Below, piece after piece: positions 34,471 to 46,033 of a stretch of 64,000 nt of DNA. This DNA comes from Lanius collurio (lineage: Eukaryota; Chordata; Aves; Passeriformes; Laniidae). The DNA lies in assembly GCA_020086605.1 (NCBI GenBank), contig JACBWW010000083.1, positions 62,001-126,000 on the forward strand, in the 5' to 3' direction. Position 1 is the stretch's first letter; each line of letters starts with the position of its first letter. Under the pieces are notes generated by a model. The model searched no databases and was not told where the DNA came from. It saw nothing but the letters and a program-made list of their open reading frames with translations. A program made the translations under genes and the position numbers.

Positions 34471-34680
34471 AAACATACAAGAAAGGTATTATGTCAAAGT
34501 TGGAAGAAGTGCTGAGTTCCTGCACGATGCCCAACGAGGTGATGCATATTTTAGTGAATTTTAAAGCTTCTGTGTAAACACAGTGATTTGTTGTTCAGAA
34601 CTGCTGAGTTCCTGCAGTTCTTCGTTTGGCACAGAGCTCTCAATAAAACACAAAGTTTAACAATGAAACTCGTTGCTTCC
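34471..34680 (+). promoter_or_regulatory. polyadenylation signal with flanking 14-bp direct repeats, LTR-like
   Basis: An AATAAA is at 34642-34647. A 14-base block GCTGAGTTCCTGCA occurs at 34511-34524 and again at 34603-34616, 92 bp apart. With the upstream TATAAAA and the motif cluster, the arrangement resembles an LTR with U3, R and U5. I could not place TG and CA ends or a target duplication, so an LTR identity is a guess. Confidence 0.25.
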
Positions 34681-35847
34681 AGGCTCAGGGAGTGTTAAGG
34701 CAATGGGAGTTCCAGCACTGGTTAGAGGAACAAGTCCAAAACATCTCCCAGCACTGTGGAACAGAGCCCCTCCTTTGGTAAGGAGGGTTAGAAGATGGGA
34801 GGGCATCTCTGCATTACTGATAAATCCATTTCTCCACATGCTTCCTACTGCCCCCCCTTGGCAGCTAAACAGACCCTGGGTTAGAGAGCCCTCGTTTCTG
34901 TTTTTGCAGAGGATGGAGGGAAAATTTGCATCCTTTGTTTGGGATTTTTTTCTAAAAGATAGAATGTGATGTAATAAACTTCTTGTAATGAAATATTAAT
35001 CTGTGTATACTTCACTGGGGAAGTATTTTAAGCTGTTAAATACTTAAAATTCAAAAAAAAATAATTCTGCAGTAAAAAAGAGCAACACTGGAAACTTCAT
35101 TGACAGTATTTTCTGACAGCATAGCGGCTACGTCTCCTTGTCATGGTGAAAAACTAGAGAAGAGCAAAGATTAATTAAAGTAATATAAGCTTTTTAAAAA
35201 GCTCCACCTAATTTTGGGCTTACCTTTTCTCTGAATGAGCTCAGTGGCAGAGTCCCAGAGGGGAGGCTGCTGATCATGGCAGTGAACACTCAAATCTGCC
35301 ACTGTTCTCTCAAGAGTTTGTGTTCTCACATACAGAATGTTCAAGATCCCATTTAACCCATGCTTATTAAATATAACTATTTTCTGTCTATTTAAGTCAG
35401 ACTTGCATTCAAATCTTGATTTGGTTGCTGGAAATCAAGTAAAACTCCAGCATCCAACTGAGTTATCAACTGGGAGTAAATAGGATAAGATTCCACAAAT
35501 ACTGACCCAACAACTTTTAATACTTCTCCAGAAAAGATTCCCCAGTTCTGCTCTGTATAAGCTGCTGCATTCTGCTTTTGCACTTCCATTTACAGGCTGA
35601 AAAAAAAAAATATATAATGAGAGAGAGCATTTCTGAAACTACATTTTGAGAATATCATTTAGACTGATATTCAAACAGCTTGGTTACCTGATGGGTCAAA
35701 TGAATCCTTTGATAACCCAGTGCAGAGAATCCCCTCAGCCTTAGGGGTACAGGAGCCCTGATCCCTCCCTCAGGGCATGGCCAAGGAGGATAAATGGCTT
35801 TTAGACAGACCAGGAGCTGTGCAGAGCCCTGGGGAGCACCAGGAGCA
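34681..35847. other. non-coding, nothing recognised
   Basis: AT-rich unique-looking sequence. A 98-codon frame at 34673-34969 has no motif. Confidence 0.55.
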
Positions 35848-35924
35848 GGGGCTCGGGGCCAGCAGGGCTCGGGGCCAGCAGGGGCTCGGGGCCAGCAGGG
35901 GCTCAGGGCCAGCAGGGCTCGGGG
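35848..35924 (+). repeat. 16-17-bp G-tract minisatellite, about 4.6 copies, G-quadruplex-prone
   Basis: Units GGGGCTCGGGGCCAGCA start at 35848, 35865 (one G shorter), 35881, 35898 (CTCAGGG variant) and a partial at 35915. The plus strand has ten successive G-runs of three or four bases separated by loops of three or four bases (CTC/CTCA) and six bases (CCAGCA). This fits the standard G3+N1-7 quadruplex pattern at least twice in tandem. Open frames across 35777-36133 rich in G/A/R/Q come from the repeat. Confidence 0.95.
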
Positions 35925-36976
35925 TGTGCAGTCCCATGGCCTTCCTCAGGCACCTGGGGGTCCTTCCCCACAGCAGCAGAGCCCCTCTGGCCTCCCCCCC
36001 TTACAAAGGCTCTTGTGTTTGGGGGATTTTTTATGGTCCCATCCCATGGGTGATGAGCACAGGGAGGATCCACAGCAAACCTGCAGCTTTATCTGAAATG
36101 GATCTGTGGCTTCCACAATACAACAATTTCTGATACTTGTCAGGCTGGGGAGAAGAGTTTTCTGCAGGAAACGATCAGCAATCAGACAAGAGCAGCACTT
36201 TTGCTGTGGAGTGACTTGCAGCAAGATTTTCTGTGCCTTAACTGACTTCCAAGACACAAAGATGATCCTATCAGACCCAAAATGCAGATGAGACCTTCAA
36301 AGGGATCACCAAAGAAGTGATAGCAGCTGCTGTTGATTCCCATCAAGAGCTAAACACTGTCCTGACTGATATAAAGAGAACTTCCACAGCTCAAGAAGCA
36401 AAAATAAAAATCCTAGAAGTCTTCCCTTTCCTTCAATATTCAACAATAGCCCTGCAGTTGTTGAGAAGAACACACTGAGGGAATTACTGAATTCTGATAC
36501 CAAATGTCATTATCTTACCAGCCAGAATATTTAAACAATTCATGGCAAACAAATGCAATTTCTAAATTCAGTACTGTGATATGTTGATCTGTGAGAGCAG
36601 CTGCCAGGGATACCTGCAAGGGCCTGGAGTAAACTTGCAAATGTGGAGTTTCCGAGATACCATAAGAAGAAACTGCAATGTTTAATTTAATTAAAATATA
36701 TTCTAATAACCAGTAAATTGGAAGAAACTGCCATAAAAAGATGGTCTAGTGTAATCCCAAAACTCATTAGCTTTAGGCAAAATTCAGTATCAAGCAGTAC
36801 CCAACAGGCAAGGGGTAAACTTAAATTGCTTGGAATTGCCTTTTTATTAGAGCAACTCCTTTCCCTTGGCTACTCAGCCAAAAGACAGGGAAAGAATATC
36901 TCTTCTGAATCTTCTTGGACAGCACATACTTCAAAACTCCATAGTTGTGCATTGTCCTGAAAAGACAATATTTGCC

Positions 36977-36995
36977 TTTTTTTTTTTTTTTTTTT
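36977..36995. repeat. poly(T) tract, 19 T
   Basis: An uninterrupted T homopolymer. No retroposon was recognised next to it on either strand. Confidence 0.9.
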
Positions 36996-39900
36996 GGGGT
37001 GCAGGTTCCCAAAGAAAAGATGAATTCCCCCTTCCCCACTTCTGAAGGATGGATTTGACTGAGCAGTTCAGCTCCTCTCTTGGTAGTGTCAGTACAAGTT
37101 GTTTGTCAGAAGTAATTGCAAAATCCAGTCAAACCTCTACATACCCCAAAACCTGTTTAAAGGAAAAAAACTATTTAAAAAGAAAAGTGTAGGCCTTAAT
37201 AGAATGTCCCTCTGAATATTTATCTCTCCTTCCTTTCAGTCTCTGAAAGGCACAACAAACAGGTTTCCTGGTCCCTGCTGCCCGAGCTGGGCAGATTCTC
37301 CATGAAATTCAAAATGATGTAAAACCAGTTAGTGAGAGTGGCCTTTTGGTAATCATTAACACAGAGCACAAATGACTGCCAGGTATGAAAGGGGAGAGCA
37401 ACTGGCACAGCTCAATTTATCCAGGGGCTATCCAGGAGCTACTGTAAATGTGTAAGAATTGAATTTGGGCTCCAGACTTTCTGGAGGCTCTGTAACAGAT
37501 GGAATGCTCTGACCCTGTTATCTGCCTCAATTTAATAGACTAAGATCAGCTCGATGCAGTTGGCTGTGCTGCAAAATGATACCAGGGAGCTCTGTAAGAA
37601 ACATCCCCAGGTATGCCACAGGTGTATCACCAGGGCTGAGTTGCCATATGTACTCACCAGTGAGTATTTTACCCTAATTTTGTCTGCATTTCAGGAAATC
37701 CTGGATGCTGGACCTGTTGCCAATGCTGTAATGTTCCTTTTTCCCTTAATTTCCAACATGTGTGGCATGAATGTGTTTCTCCCATCCTTGCCACCCATGT
37801 CATTCTCAGCATGCAGCCAACAGGAAGTTCCCAATATCTTTTCTTTCCCTATTCCTGAAAAGAAAATGTCTCAACAAGAGAATCCTCTTCTCCATGAGAT
37901 GTTACTGACTCCTTTCTTAGTACCTGACCCAAGTCAGTTTGGATCATTTGATATCAAATGGATTTGAGAAGAATTTTATGCCAAGAATATAGCAGAAAAC
38001 AATAGAATAAAATCCCTGTAATTGTGTCCAAACGTTGAGATAAAATGAGATGGAGCTGAACCCAAAAATGAAAGTGTTAGGAAATCTGCACTATTGTGAC
38101 TTTCTATGTGAGAGTCAATGCATGTGCACATGAATTTCTCCTGATTTTTAACCAAAACTTGAGTTCTAAAGATGTTATAGGTATCTGCAGTTGTTAATCA
38201 ACATGCTGCTGTTTTCCTGGTGAGCAGCACGAAGAGGAATCCCAGCTATTGTCCAACAGCCTCTCTCCTACTCCTGGAAGTTTTTATTCCATCCCTTGCT
38301 CAGAAATGTCAGATTAGCATGCATATCCTAACATTTGGATGAGCAGCACAATTTATCTTTTAACTTTGTGCCCTGAAAACTCCCAAGATAATATTTTTAA
38401 ATTATTGCAAGTCTGAGCAGCTATTTCAGGAAACACAGAGAAGACAGTATTTCCACACCACTTTGTGAGGGAAAGGTATTAAAGCCCTTTTAATCTTGCC
38501 ATAAAAAGGTCTAAAGTAATATCAGTGTCACAATTTTAAGGATTATAAATTGCTATCATGGGTTTGCCTGAAAATTCTGGAATTGCTTCTTTTAGCTAAA
38601 TAACTGTGATGGAATTACAATGGAAGTTCAGCCCAGCTATTGAGTCTTTAAATGTCTGAGAGCTACTCTGAAAAAAAAACCCCAAACCATCTGCAGCTGC
38701 CTTGCCTGCTCAATAATCTGTGAATTTATTATTTTGGACTAAGAAATATTGCAGAACACTTGGACAAATTACTAATTTTATAATTAAAGGAAAGACAAAT
38801 GTACTCTCTAACTTAGATAAACGTGATTTAAGAAGAAAAATAGCAAATGAAAGCACAGAATTTATTTTTCCATCTTAAAATCAGAAATGAAAATATTTTT
38901 CTGGAAAAATTCTGCATTTGGATGGATAATAATGCTTTTTCAACATAATTATGTTAAATGCTTTTAAATAGCAGTTAAAAAATAAAAATCAGATTGAAAA
39001 TGTGATTTCAACTGTGTTTAAGGGGAATTGATAAGTTATTCAATTCTTGAGAGCAAAAAAATCATTGATTTGTAATTCCAATCTCCTTTGTTTTTTCTTA
39101 TCTGAATGACAGACTTTAGGAATATCCTCTCAGTGTATTGAGCTGCCTTTTTATCAAAGGGTGTGGAAAGTCACTGTATTTATTCTCTGATATAATTCAA
39201 AATAGGAGGCTAAATTTTCAAAAATGATAGGTTTGATTCTTATTTTCTTTCTCCCCTCAAGATTATTTTAATCACTTTTAATCTATTTGATTGATAGAAT
39301 AACTTATGGTTTTAAGAAGGAATTCAGCCTCTCAGTGTTTTTTTAATAAGAAAATTTATCATCTGTAGAAACAGAAGGTATTTTAATTCTTATCAAGAGA
39401 ATGAACTGGAGTGGAAAAAAGCCAGGTAACTAAAGGCCTGAGGTTCAATAAAATTAGTATTTTTGAAACACCCACAAAATCAGAAAAGGTTAATGCTGTG
39501 CTCACGGATTCAATTAAAATGACATATTTAAACAAATAGCAAGATGTAGTGTAGGAATAACTGTAATAAGTGTAGCATTCCAGAGAACCAGAGGATGCAA
39601 AGACCAGGAACAACTCTGATTTATTCTGAAAATCTTTGGCAGTGAGAAAGGGCCACTCTTCTGCTTTAACCTGTGGACTTGCTTCATTTTGTATGAAGGG
39701 ATGAAGTTAGGGAGTTGAGGATGCAAAAATGTAACCTTCACAAAATTTTATTGTGATAAACACCTCAGTTTATCTTTCCATGGCAGACTGATAAGAAAAA
39801 TTAACATAGTTCAGCAGACTGCAGGTCAATAAATGTGTTCGTGCAATGAAAAAATGAAACAGAGTTTGTTATGCTGTCCCAAGGCAAGTGGGAAGAATAA

Positions 39901-42066
39901 AAATAATAACAAATTCTCTAGTCAGAGAATTTCATTAGAAAAAAAGGTTATATTTCTCTGGAAAGTACATAGGTACAGAAAAAGCATAAAAACTTCTATA
40001 TGAACAGCAGATGAACAGGAAGGCATCATGGCCAGAAGAATATGCAGCAGTAACTTGGATTTAAGATGAAGAGCTCCCAGAAGGAAGTTAATAATTGTAT
40101 TAATATTGGAACAGTAAATTCAATTTCAGGGATTCTGAAGTAGCAATGAATTTATGTTACATTGAATATTAATAAAAGCAATAGACAAGGCAGAGGACAA
40201 ATATAATTACAAAAGAAAATACTGAGGACATTTTAGCTCCACAGCTGAAGTTGGCAGACATTAGGTCACAAAGAAGAAGGAAGAGTCCAGCCAGTGACAA
40301 CACATGAGGAGAAAGATGGGAATTCAGGTGATTTTCCCAACCAGGTCCCTGCATTAGTCCCAGCAGAGGGAGAGTTTCATTTGAGTTCCTCACGTGCAGC
40401 AGTGAAATGTTCAATAGCAAGGGAAGTCTGCTGTGTGTGTGTAAAAAACACCAGCCTGGGTCGTGCAGCCAAACCCAGCTGGGCTCCACCTTCTCTGGAG
40501 GAAGTTCTGAATTCCTCAGCACAGGTTTGGGTTCTTTCCTGGTTTTTCTGTCCTCTCACACACAAAGGAGGAAGATCAGATACTGCATTTATTTCGTCAG
40601 GACTGGAGTGTCTTTAGAGACACATGTATGATTTATGGGAATTTAAGCAGTTCTGAGGAAAGATGTACCATGTTGCCTAATTAAAAACAGTGGGCAAGTT
40701 CTGCTGGCTGGTGGAATTCCACTGGCATCCCTTTGTACTTCAGGAATCTTACCTAGATTTCCTTGTCTAGAAGAGAGATTCTGACCAGACCTTGCAAAGC
40801 AGTTGTAAAAAACCCTGGCAGGCATCTCTTCAAGTTTTGTACCACTGAGAAGCCCAAGAAACAAAAATCCACAAATGTTCCCTCTCCAAAAGAGAAAGAA
40901 ACAAAGAAAACAACAAATGCAAGGACAACCAAACCAAACCCTCTGAAGTGTTTAGTATTTGCAACTGTGTTTATGTTGGGGAATTTCTGAAGATGATACA
41001 GACAGAAGATTAAAAAAATGCAATTAATGACATGAAGGTGCACTAACATTTCAGCTGACATTTTCATACATGATTTATACTTTGCCTACTACTCAGATGA
41101 TGGATCAGTCAAACTATCTTAGCCTGAAGCACAGAAAAGTGTAAATGCTCTATGTCCTCTGGCTTGGAGCTTTCCCTGGGGTGACTTTGAAAGTGTTTTC
41201 TACACTTGAAGCAAAAAGTCAAAAGTGGAAAAAAGTAGCTTATATAAAGACAGGTTTAAAAGAAAACAAACCAGCAGCATTTTAATTTTTGTAAATGTTG
41301 GGTAAACTTATTGAAGGAACTGTATTTGAAGTAAAGGCCCCTGAACTCAGAATCAAGGTAAACAGCAGCTTTATCTCGAAGCTCGAGCAGAAGTCTGTTA
41401 TGGTAGGATTGTTTAAATGCAATGGTTTTGATCTTGTTTGACTGTTTTTCAGACTTTAGGGTATTGATTTGAAAATAGAAGAAAAACTAGCCTATATTTG
41501 GTAGGGAAATGCATTGATCAAAGTCTGATACCAACAAACTTCAGCCTGACCTGCTGAAATTACCAAAAAGAGAAAGGACTTGAAAAAGAAAAAAAGATGC
41601 AGAGGGAAAGATGGGGAAAGCCATATTTGCAAAAACCCTTTCTTCTGCTCCTTCTGGGACTAAAGTTTTCTAAACCTCCCCATGAAAGCAGCAGAGATGC
41701 CAGGTGAGGTCAGTTCCTGGGGTTGGAGGAGACAAAGAGCTCTGATCTCCCCAGGGAGCTCTCGGGCTGTGCTGGCTGGGCCAGAGCACCCCAGGTCAGG
41801 GGGGACAAAGGCACTGCCTCCCTCAGAGAGCCTGCAGGGCAAAGCCCTGGGAGCTCCAGGCAGAGAGAAAAACTCTGTTGGCATGGGGGTGCTCCTGCCA
41901 GGACTCATCCCATCCAAACTCCCATTTGTTAAATCAAGAGACTGGGAAATACCCACCTTTATTGCTGCAAGGAGCACTGTGAGGAGCTCTCCTGCACATC
42001 CAATGGCTATCCAAGTCCCATGGAAATCTGAGTGAACCAGGAACTTGTTCCATTTAAGATCAAAGC

Positions 42067-42101
42067 AGAAAAAAAGAGGGGGAAAAAAAAAGAAGAAAAA
42101 A
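42067..42101 (+). repeat. 35-bp homopurine tract
   Basis: Thirty-five consecutive A/G bases on the plus strand with a run of five G in the middle and A-rich sides, a composition able to adopt triplex-type structure. Confidence 0.85.
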
Positions 42102-43508
42102 CCTGAAAAACAAACCCTGAAGCAATGAACAACATAGCAATGGAACTGCTAAAAGCATCAAGTAAAAATCAGTATGCTGTTTGCAAAAAATCACCAGGAG
42201 TCTGGGTCCATACAGAAAAGAATTAATAGAATGCAATTTTTGGTGTAAAGATGTTACAGTCTTTTGGTATAAAAGGCTTCTATGACATCTCTGACAGTAA
42301 AAAAATGCAGAGGGAGGAATTCTGCAATTCTGTCAAAAATATGCATTGAAGTTTGTGTCTTATGAGCAAACAAGTAAGAGATCTTTGTTACCAGATGAGT
42401 TATTTAGATTCATTTTTATGTGCTGTAATTTTAATTAAAACAAGGGGGTTCTTAATTAATTTAAAGATTGACTGTGCAGCAACGAGATTGTTTTGGACTT
42501 TTATCAAATGCAGATTTAGCTGCTTCCTCATCTCTTTGGGGATTCAGAAATTTTAACCCAGTCTGAAATTTCTTTAGAAGTCTTTAAGTGTATTTTGGTA
42601 ACATTATTAATAGAGTGTCTTTAATTACTGGGTGCTTTCAGTGTAATTATGGAAATGTTCCTGGTACACAGTATTAATTTCAGTTTGTGCACTGCTGTCT
42701 CACACATTCCAGTGCTGGCCACAAACACAACCAGAAGGGGCCTGCAAAGCTGCTTTAGAGGGAGGAGGAGGCTCAGTGAGGAGTGTAACTGCAGTGTAAC
42801 TGCAGTGCTTCCTCCATCCCAACCCAAAGCCTCCTGTCCAGGGAGCTGCTGGGGTTATTTGGGCAGTGATCTCCATGGAGCTCTCCCACCCTTCCCAGGA
42901 TCTGTTGTTGGAAGATGGGACAAAGCTTCATCCATGTTCAGTGATAAGCAGAATTTAGCAATAGCAGAATACTGCCCAAGTTCCTGTAGGGCTTGGGAAA
43001 TGCATTTTTATCAATTATGAATTTGATACAAATATAAATATGAGAGTTTAGTGTAACCTTTCCCTCAGCTCTTATCTAAAGCTTTATTATTTCTTATCCC
43101 CAGAGGCAAAATAACTTACCTGTGACACTTGGCACATTTCTGGAAAAGTCACCATCAAATCACCTGAAGCAGTTGTTTATTTACATCCTGAGTTTCAGCC
43201 CTGGAAGAATTTTCCAGCCTGTGATTGTTTATCCTGTTTTAGGAAGAGGAGATTGAGTGGAGACGCACACAAGTCTCAATGAGTAACTCAAATAAAATTT
43301 CTGTTGTAACAATCAGGGGAGTTTCTACCCTTTCCAAGCATGAAAGAGAAAAAAAGTGTGGGTTAGGTGTTTTGTTTGTTTTTGTTTGAGGTTTTTTGCA
43401 TTTCAGCTTAGAAAGAAAATAGAGGGGAGTGAGCACATTCCTATCAAAGGGAGCCATGTGTAAGTCTGTTACAACCCTCCCAAAGGGTCTCTTGACTCTA
43501 ATTTCTAG

Positions 43509-43694
43509 AGAAATTAAGAAAGAGAAAGGAAAAAAAAAAACCAACCAAACAAAAAAACAAACAAACAACAAAAAAAAAAAAACCCCAAATAAACCAAACC
43601 AAACAAAAAAAAAAAAAAAAAAAAAAACCAAAAAAGAAAAAACCAACAAAAAACCAAAAAAAAACAAAAAACAAAAACAAAAAAACCCCCAAAA
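43509..43694 (+). repeat. A/C-rich low-complexity tract, (CAAA)n-like
   Basis: Nearly 190 bases are almost wholly A and C on the plus strand, with a purine-only lead-in (AAG/GAAAGG) and very few T. Runs of A up to about 23 are broken by CC, CCAACC and CCCC. A 98-codon lysine/asparagine-rich frame and its phenylalanine-rich opposite are composition artefacts. A T-rich stretch at 43370-43400 upstream is partly complementary. Confidence 0.9.
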
Positions 43695-45740
43695 GATACT
43701 ACTCTCTATTTGTCTGCATTTCTAGAAATAGGTGTGTCACCAATGAAGACTCTCAAACTCCCAGTAGGCAGCTGGGTAGAGGACAATGATCACTGGAATA
43801 TCAGCTGCTCACTTGGATTGGGCAGATCCTCTTCTTTCAAATCAGCTGAGCCATTTTGCACATGCACTCAGAATAATTTACATTTGAGCAAACATGCAAG
43901 ACATTTCCTTCCAAGTCTTGGACTGAATGCAAGGCAGTGACAGAAGGATTTAGGCAGTGTTTTAAGGGAGAAGCTGACTCCTCTGGTAGTTGTGTAAGCA
44001 CGGTATTGCTCTCAGATTATCTGAGATCTGAGCAAATATGACTAAAGAAGTTGTGCAATCGTTTCTCTCCAGCTCTGTTTACCCAATTTTAAGGCTCAGT
44101 TTTCATCATTTGGCTGAGCAGCTTTAATGGAACAGTCACATCCTTGGAAATGACTGCATTATCCTCTCTCCATAAGTCACTACCTATCAAACAAGCTGCA
44201 TTCATAAATTATATAGATCCTGAATAACAATTTCAAATGAAAATCCATCGATTTGAGCCATCTCCATGGTGACTCAAACAAAGCATTTTACTTTGCAACC
44301 CTGGGCAAGGTGTTCCATGACAGTTCTGTGGGTAATCATTCATTAGTGATTGCTCTCCTTTGCTGACATGGCTGCTGGAATGAAAACCTGGGGGGGAGGA
44401 ACACAGGGATTTTTTTTTTTTTTTTTTTTTTTTAATACATAAAGGCTGCAAATGTTACAAAATTCATAGTTAGAGAAATCATATCAAAAGGAATGCCTGG
44501 GAGATGGGCCTGACTCTCCCATGTCCCCCTGTGTATTGGTGTATTGTGAAATTTTGAACTCTGATTTGTAAAGCTGGGGGGTTTTTTGGTTGGTTTTTTT
44601 CATATGTTGAGGTAAAGCAGAACAGACTCTCCTCTGCTCTGAAGACAATCTGATATTTTTCAAAACCACTTTTAGTCCAATCCCCCAATCAATTGTTATC
44701 TATAAAAAACAAGAATACCTCCTTACCTTTGAAAGAGTTTAATTAGGAGGAAATGTTACATTTTAAAAAGATAATATATAATTAAAAACTTCAGCAAAGG
44801 TGGACAAAGAGAGAGAGAACAGGCTTTGTACATCCTTGAAAACATTTAATGCTCTATTCATCTAAAATTAAGAATCACACTGTGTAGTAATAAGAGTCAG
44901 AAAAACTCAGATAATATCACTGACTATTTCTGTTCTCATTCTCTCAATGAAAGATTGTTCCACTGGCTGTCTACGGCTTCTTGTTCTCTGAATTATATTT
45001 TTAATTAAGACCTGCACTGTCTTGCCTAAGAAATTTGTTTGTCAAGGATTGTTTTCTTGCCATTTCTAAGCATGTTGACAAAAATTATTAGCACATAAAA
45101 GATTTATAAATTTTGTGATTTGGGAAAGTATTTACAAAAAAAAGAACCACGAACAAAGGGTTGTTTTCCCTTTAACAAACATTCCAAAAATTCAGCTTCT
45201 AGATTTAGAAAAGATTCTGCAGAACCACAATGTTATTCATAGAATTGTGGAGTTGGCTTTTGCATGTTTAATTAATCGAAGTTCGAGTTAACTCAAAGAT
45301 TACCAAAGTTATTAGTGAAGTTCATGATTATCATGTTTGATTATGTTTAACCTTGTTATTTCTTTATTAATCCAATTGATGTTCACAAGTTGGAGTTTTA
45401 TGCTCAGTAATACTCTCCCAAGCACTCCCTGATTCAGGAGCAGCAGCAGTAAAACCCCACGAGCAAAGGGTTATTTTTACCCCCCGAAGGCTGGACATTA
45501 AATTGCCTCCATGCCAAGGGGAATTTTGCTGAGCAATTCCCACCTTTGGGCAGGTGCCACCCCCAGGTCCCCTGGCAGCAGCAAGCCCTCTCCATTGGCA
45601 GAGGGACCTCCCCTCCCAAATCTCTGCCACCCACCCAGGGCCTTGGGGCCGGGCATGGGAGAGCCCAGAGGGTTTGAAGAGGCCAGCACAGAGGGAGGAG
45701 AGGGGGTTTTACCTCGGCCTGCTGGGGAAGCCTGACTGGG
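43695..45740. other. non-coding, nothing recognised
   Basis: AT-rich unique-looking sequence. The GC-rich patch at 45480-45740, which abuts the LTR, has overlapping frames in both directions without motifs; CpG is sparse. A TCATAGAATTGTGGAGTTGG-like stretch near 45238-45257 faintly recalls an antisense CR1 edge but is not followed by CR1 sequence. Confidence 0.5.
44410..44433. repeat. poly(T) tract, 24 T
   Basis: An uninterrupted T homopolymer. No SINE body was seen next to it. Confidence 0.9.
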
Positions 45741-46033
45741 TGTCACTGTAGGACACGAGAGCACACACGTGTGAACGCCACAGCTGAAGGTGAGAAAAAG
45801 GAAAAGTTTATTTTCTGACTCCACTATTTATAGTTTTACAAAAGTGACAGTGGATTGGAGGGTGAAAGGGCCACCTCTCCAATGACACTGGACAAGTTAC
45901 CAATCCATCAACTTTCTCCACCTCTACGAAGGAATGCAAAACAACTGAGTTGTTTACAGAAAATGTGTGGGAAAGTTTGCAACTAGAATGAAAACATCAG
46001 AAAGCTAAAAGATTTCTAAAAATCAGGGTGACA
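45741..46033 (-). mobile_element. endogenous retrovirus LTR, 293 bp, solo or 3' LTR
   Basis: Read on the minus strand the element starts TGTCACCCTG and ends CTACAGTGACA, giving TG...CA ends inside a six-base inverted TGTCAC/GTGACA. It carries a TATA box TATAAATAG (plus-strand 45824-45832) and an AATAAA polyadenylation signal (plus-strand 45807-45812) only about 11 bp further on, in the right order for U3-R-U5. Just outside its 5' end is the purine-rich AGGAGGGGACAG, which could be a polypurine tract. No primer-binding-site-like TGG follows the 3' end. A perfect target duplication is not visible (CTGGG against CTGTC). I cannot name the ERV class, and no gag, pol or env frame is present nearby. 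Confidence 0.75.

Larger units (their letters stand above)
35925..43508. other. non-coding, nothing recognised
   Basis: About 7.6 kb of mostly AT-rich unique sequence. The best open frame is 37554-37967 on the plus strand: ATG start, 137 codons, no recognised family, and an acceptor-like TGCATTTCAG inside it, so I leave it uncalled. GC-richer patches at 41680-41890 and 42700-42900 give short overlapping frames. AT-rich TTAATTAA cores occur near 42430-42460. A period-11 duplication (2.4 copies) is at 42782-42807. Confidence 0.5.

Noticed and set aside
37554..37967. ATG-started 137-codon open frame, plus strand
   Set aside because: No recognisable family, weak start context and an acceptor-like sequence inside. 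In 64 kb of non-coding DNA a frame of this length is expected by chance.
43239..43725. Phe-rich and Lys/Asn-rich frames
   Set aside because: Direct consequence of the A/C-rich low-complexity tract.
45238..45257. TCATAGAATTGTGG-like start resembling an antisense CR1 edge
   Set aside because: The next bases do not follow CR1; a single octamer-like match is not enough.
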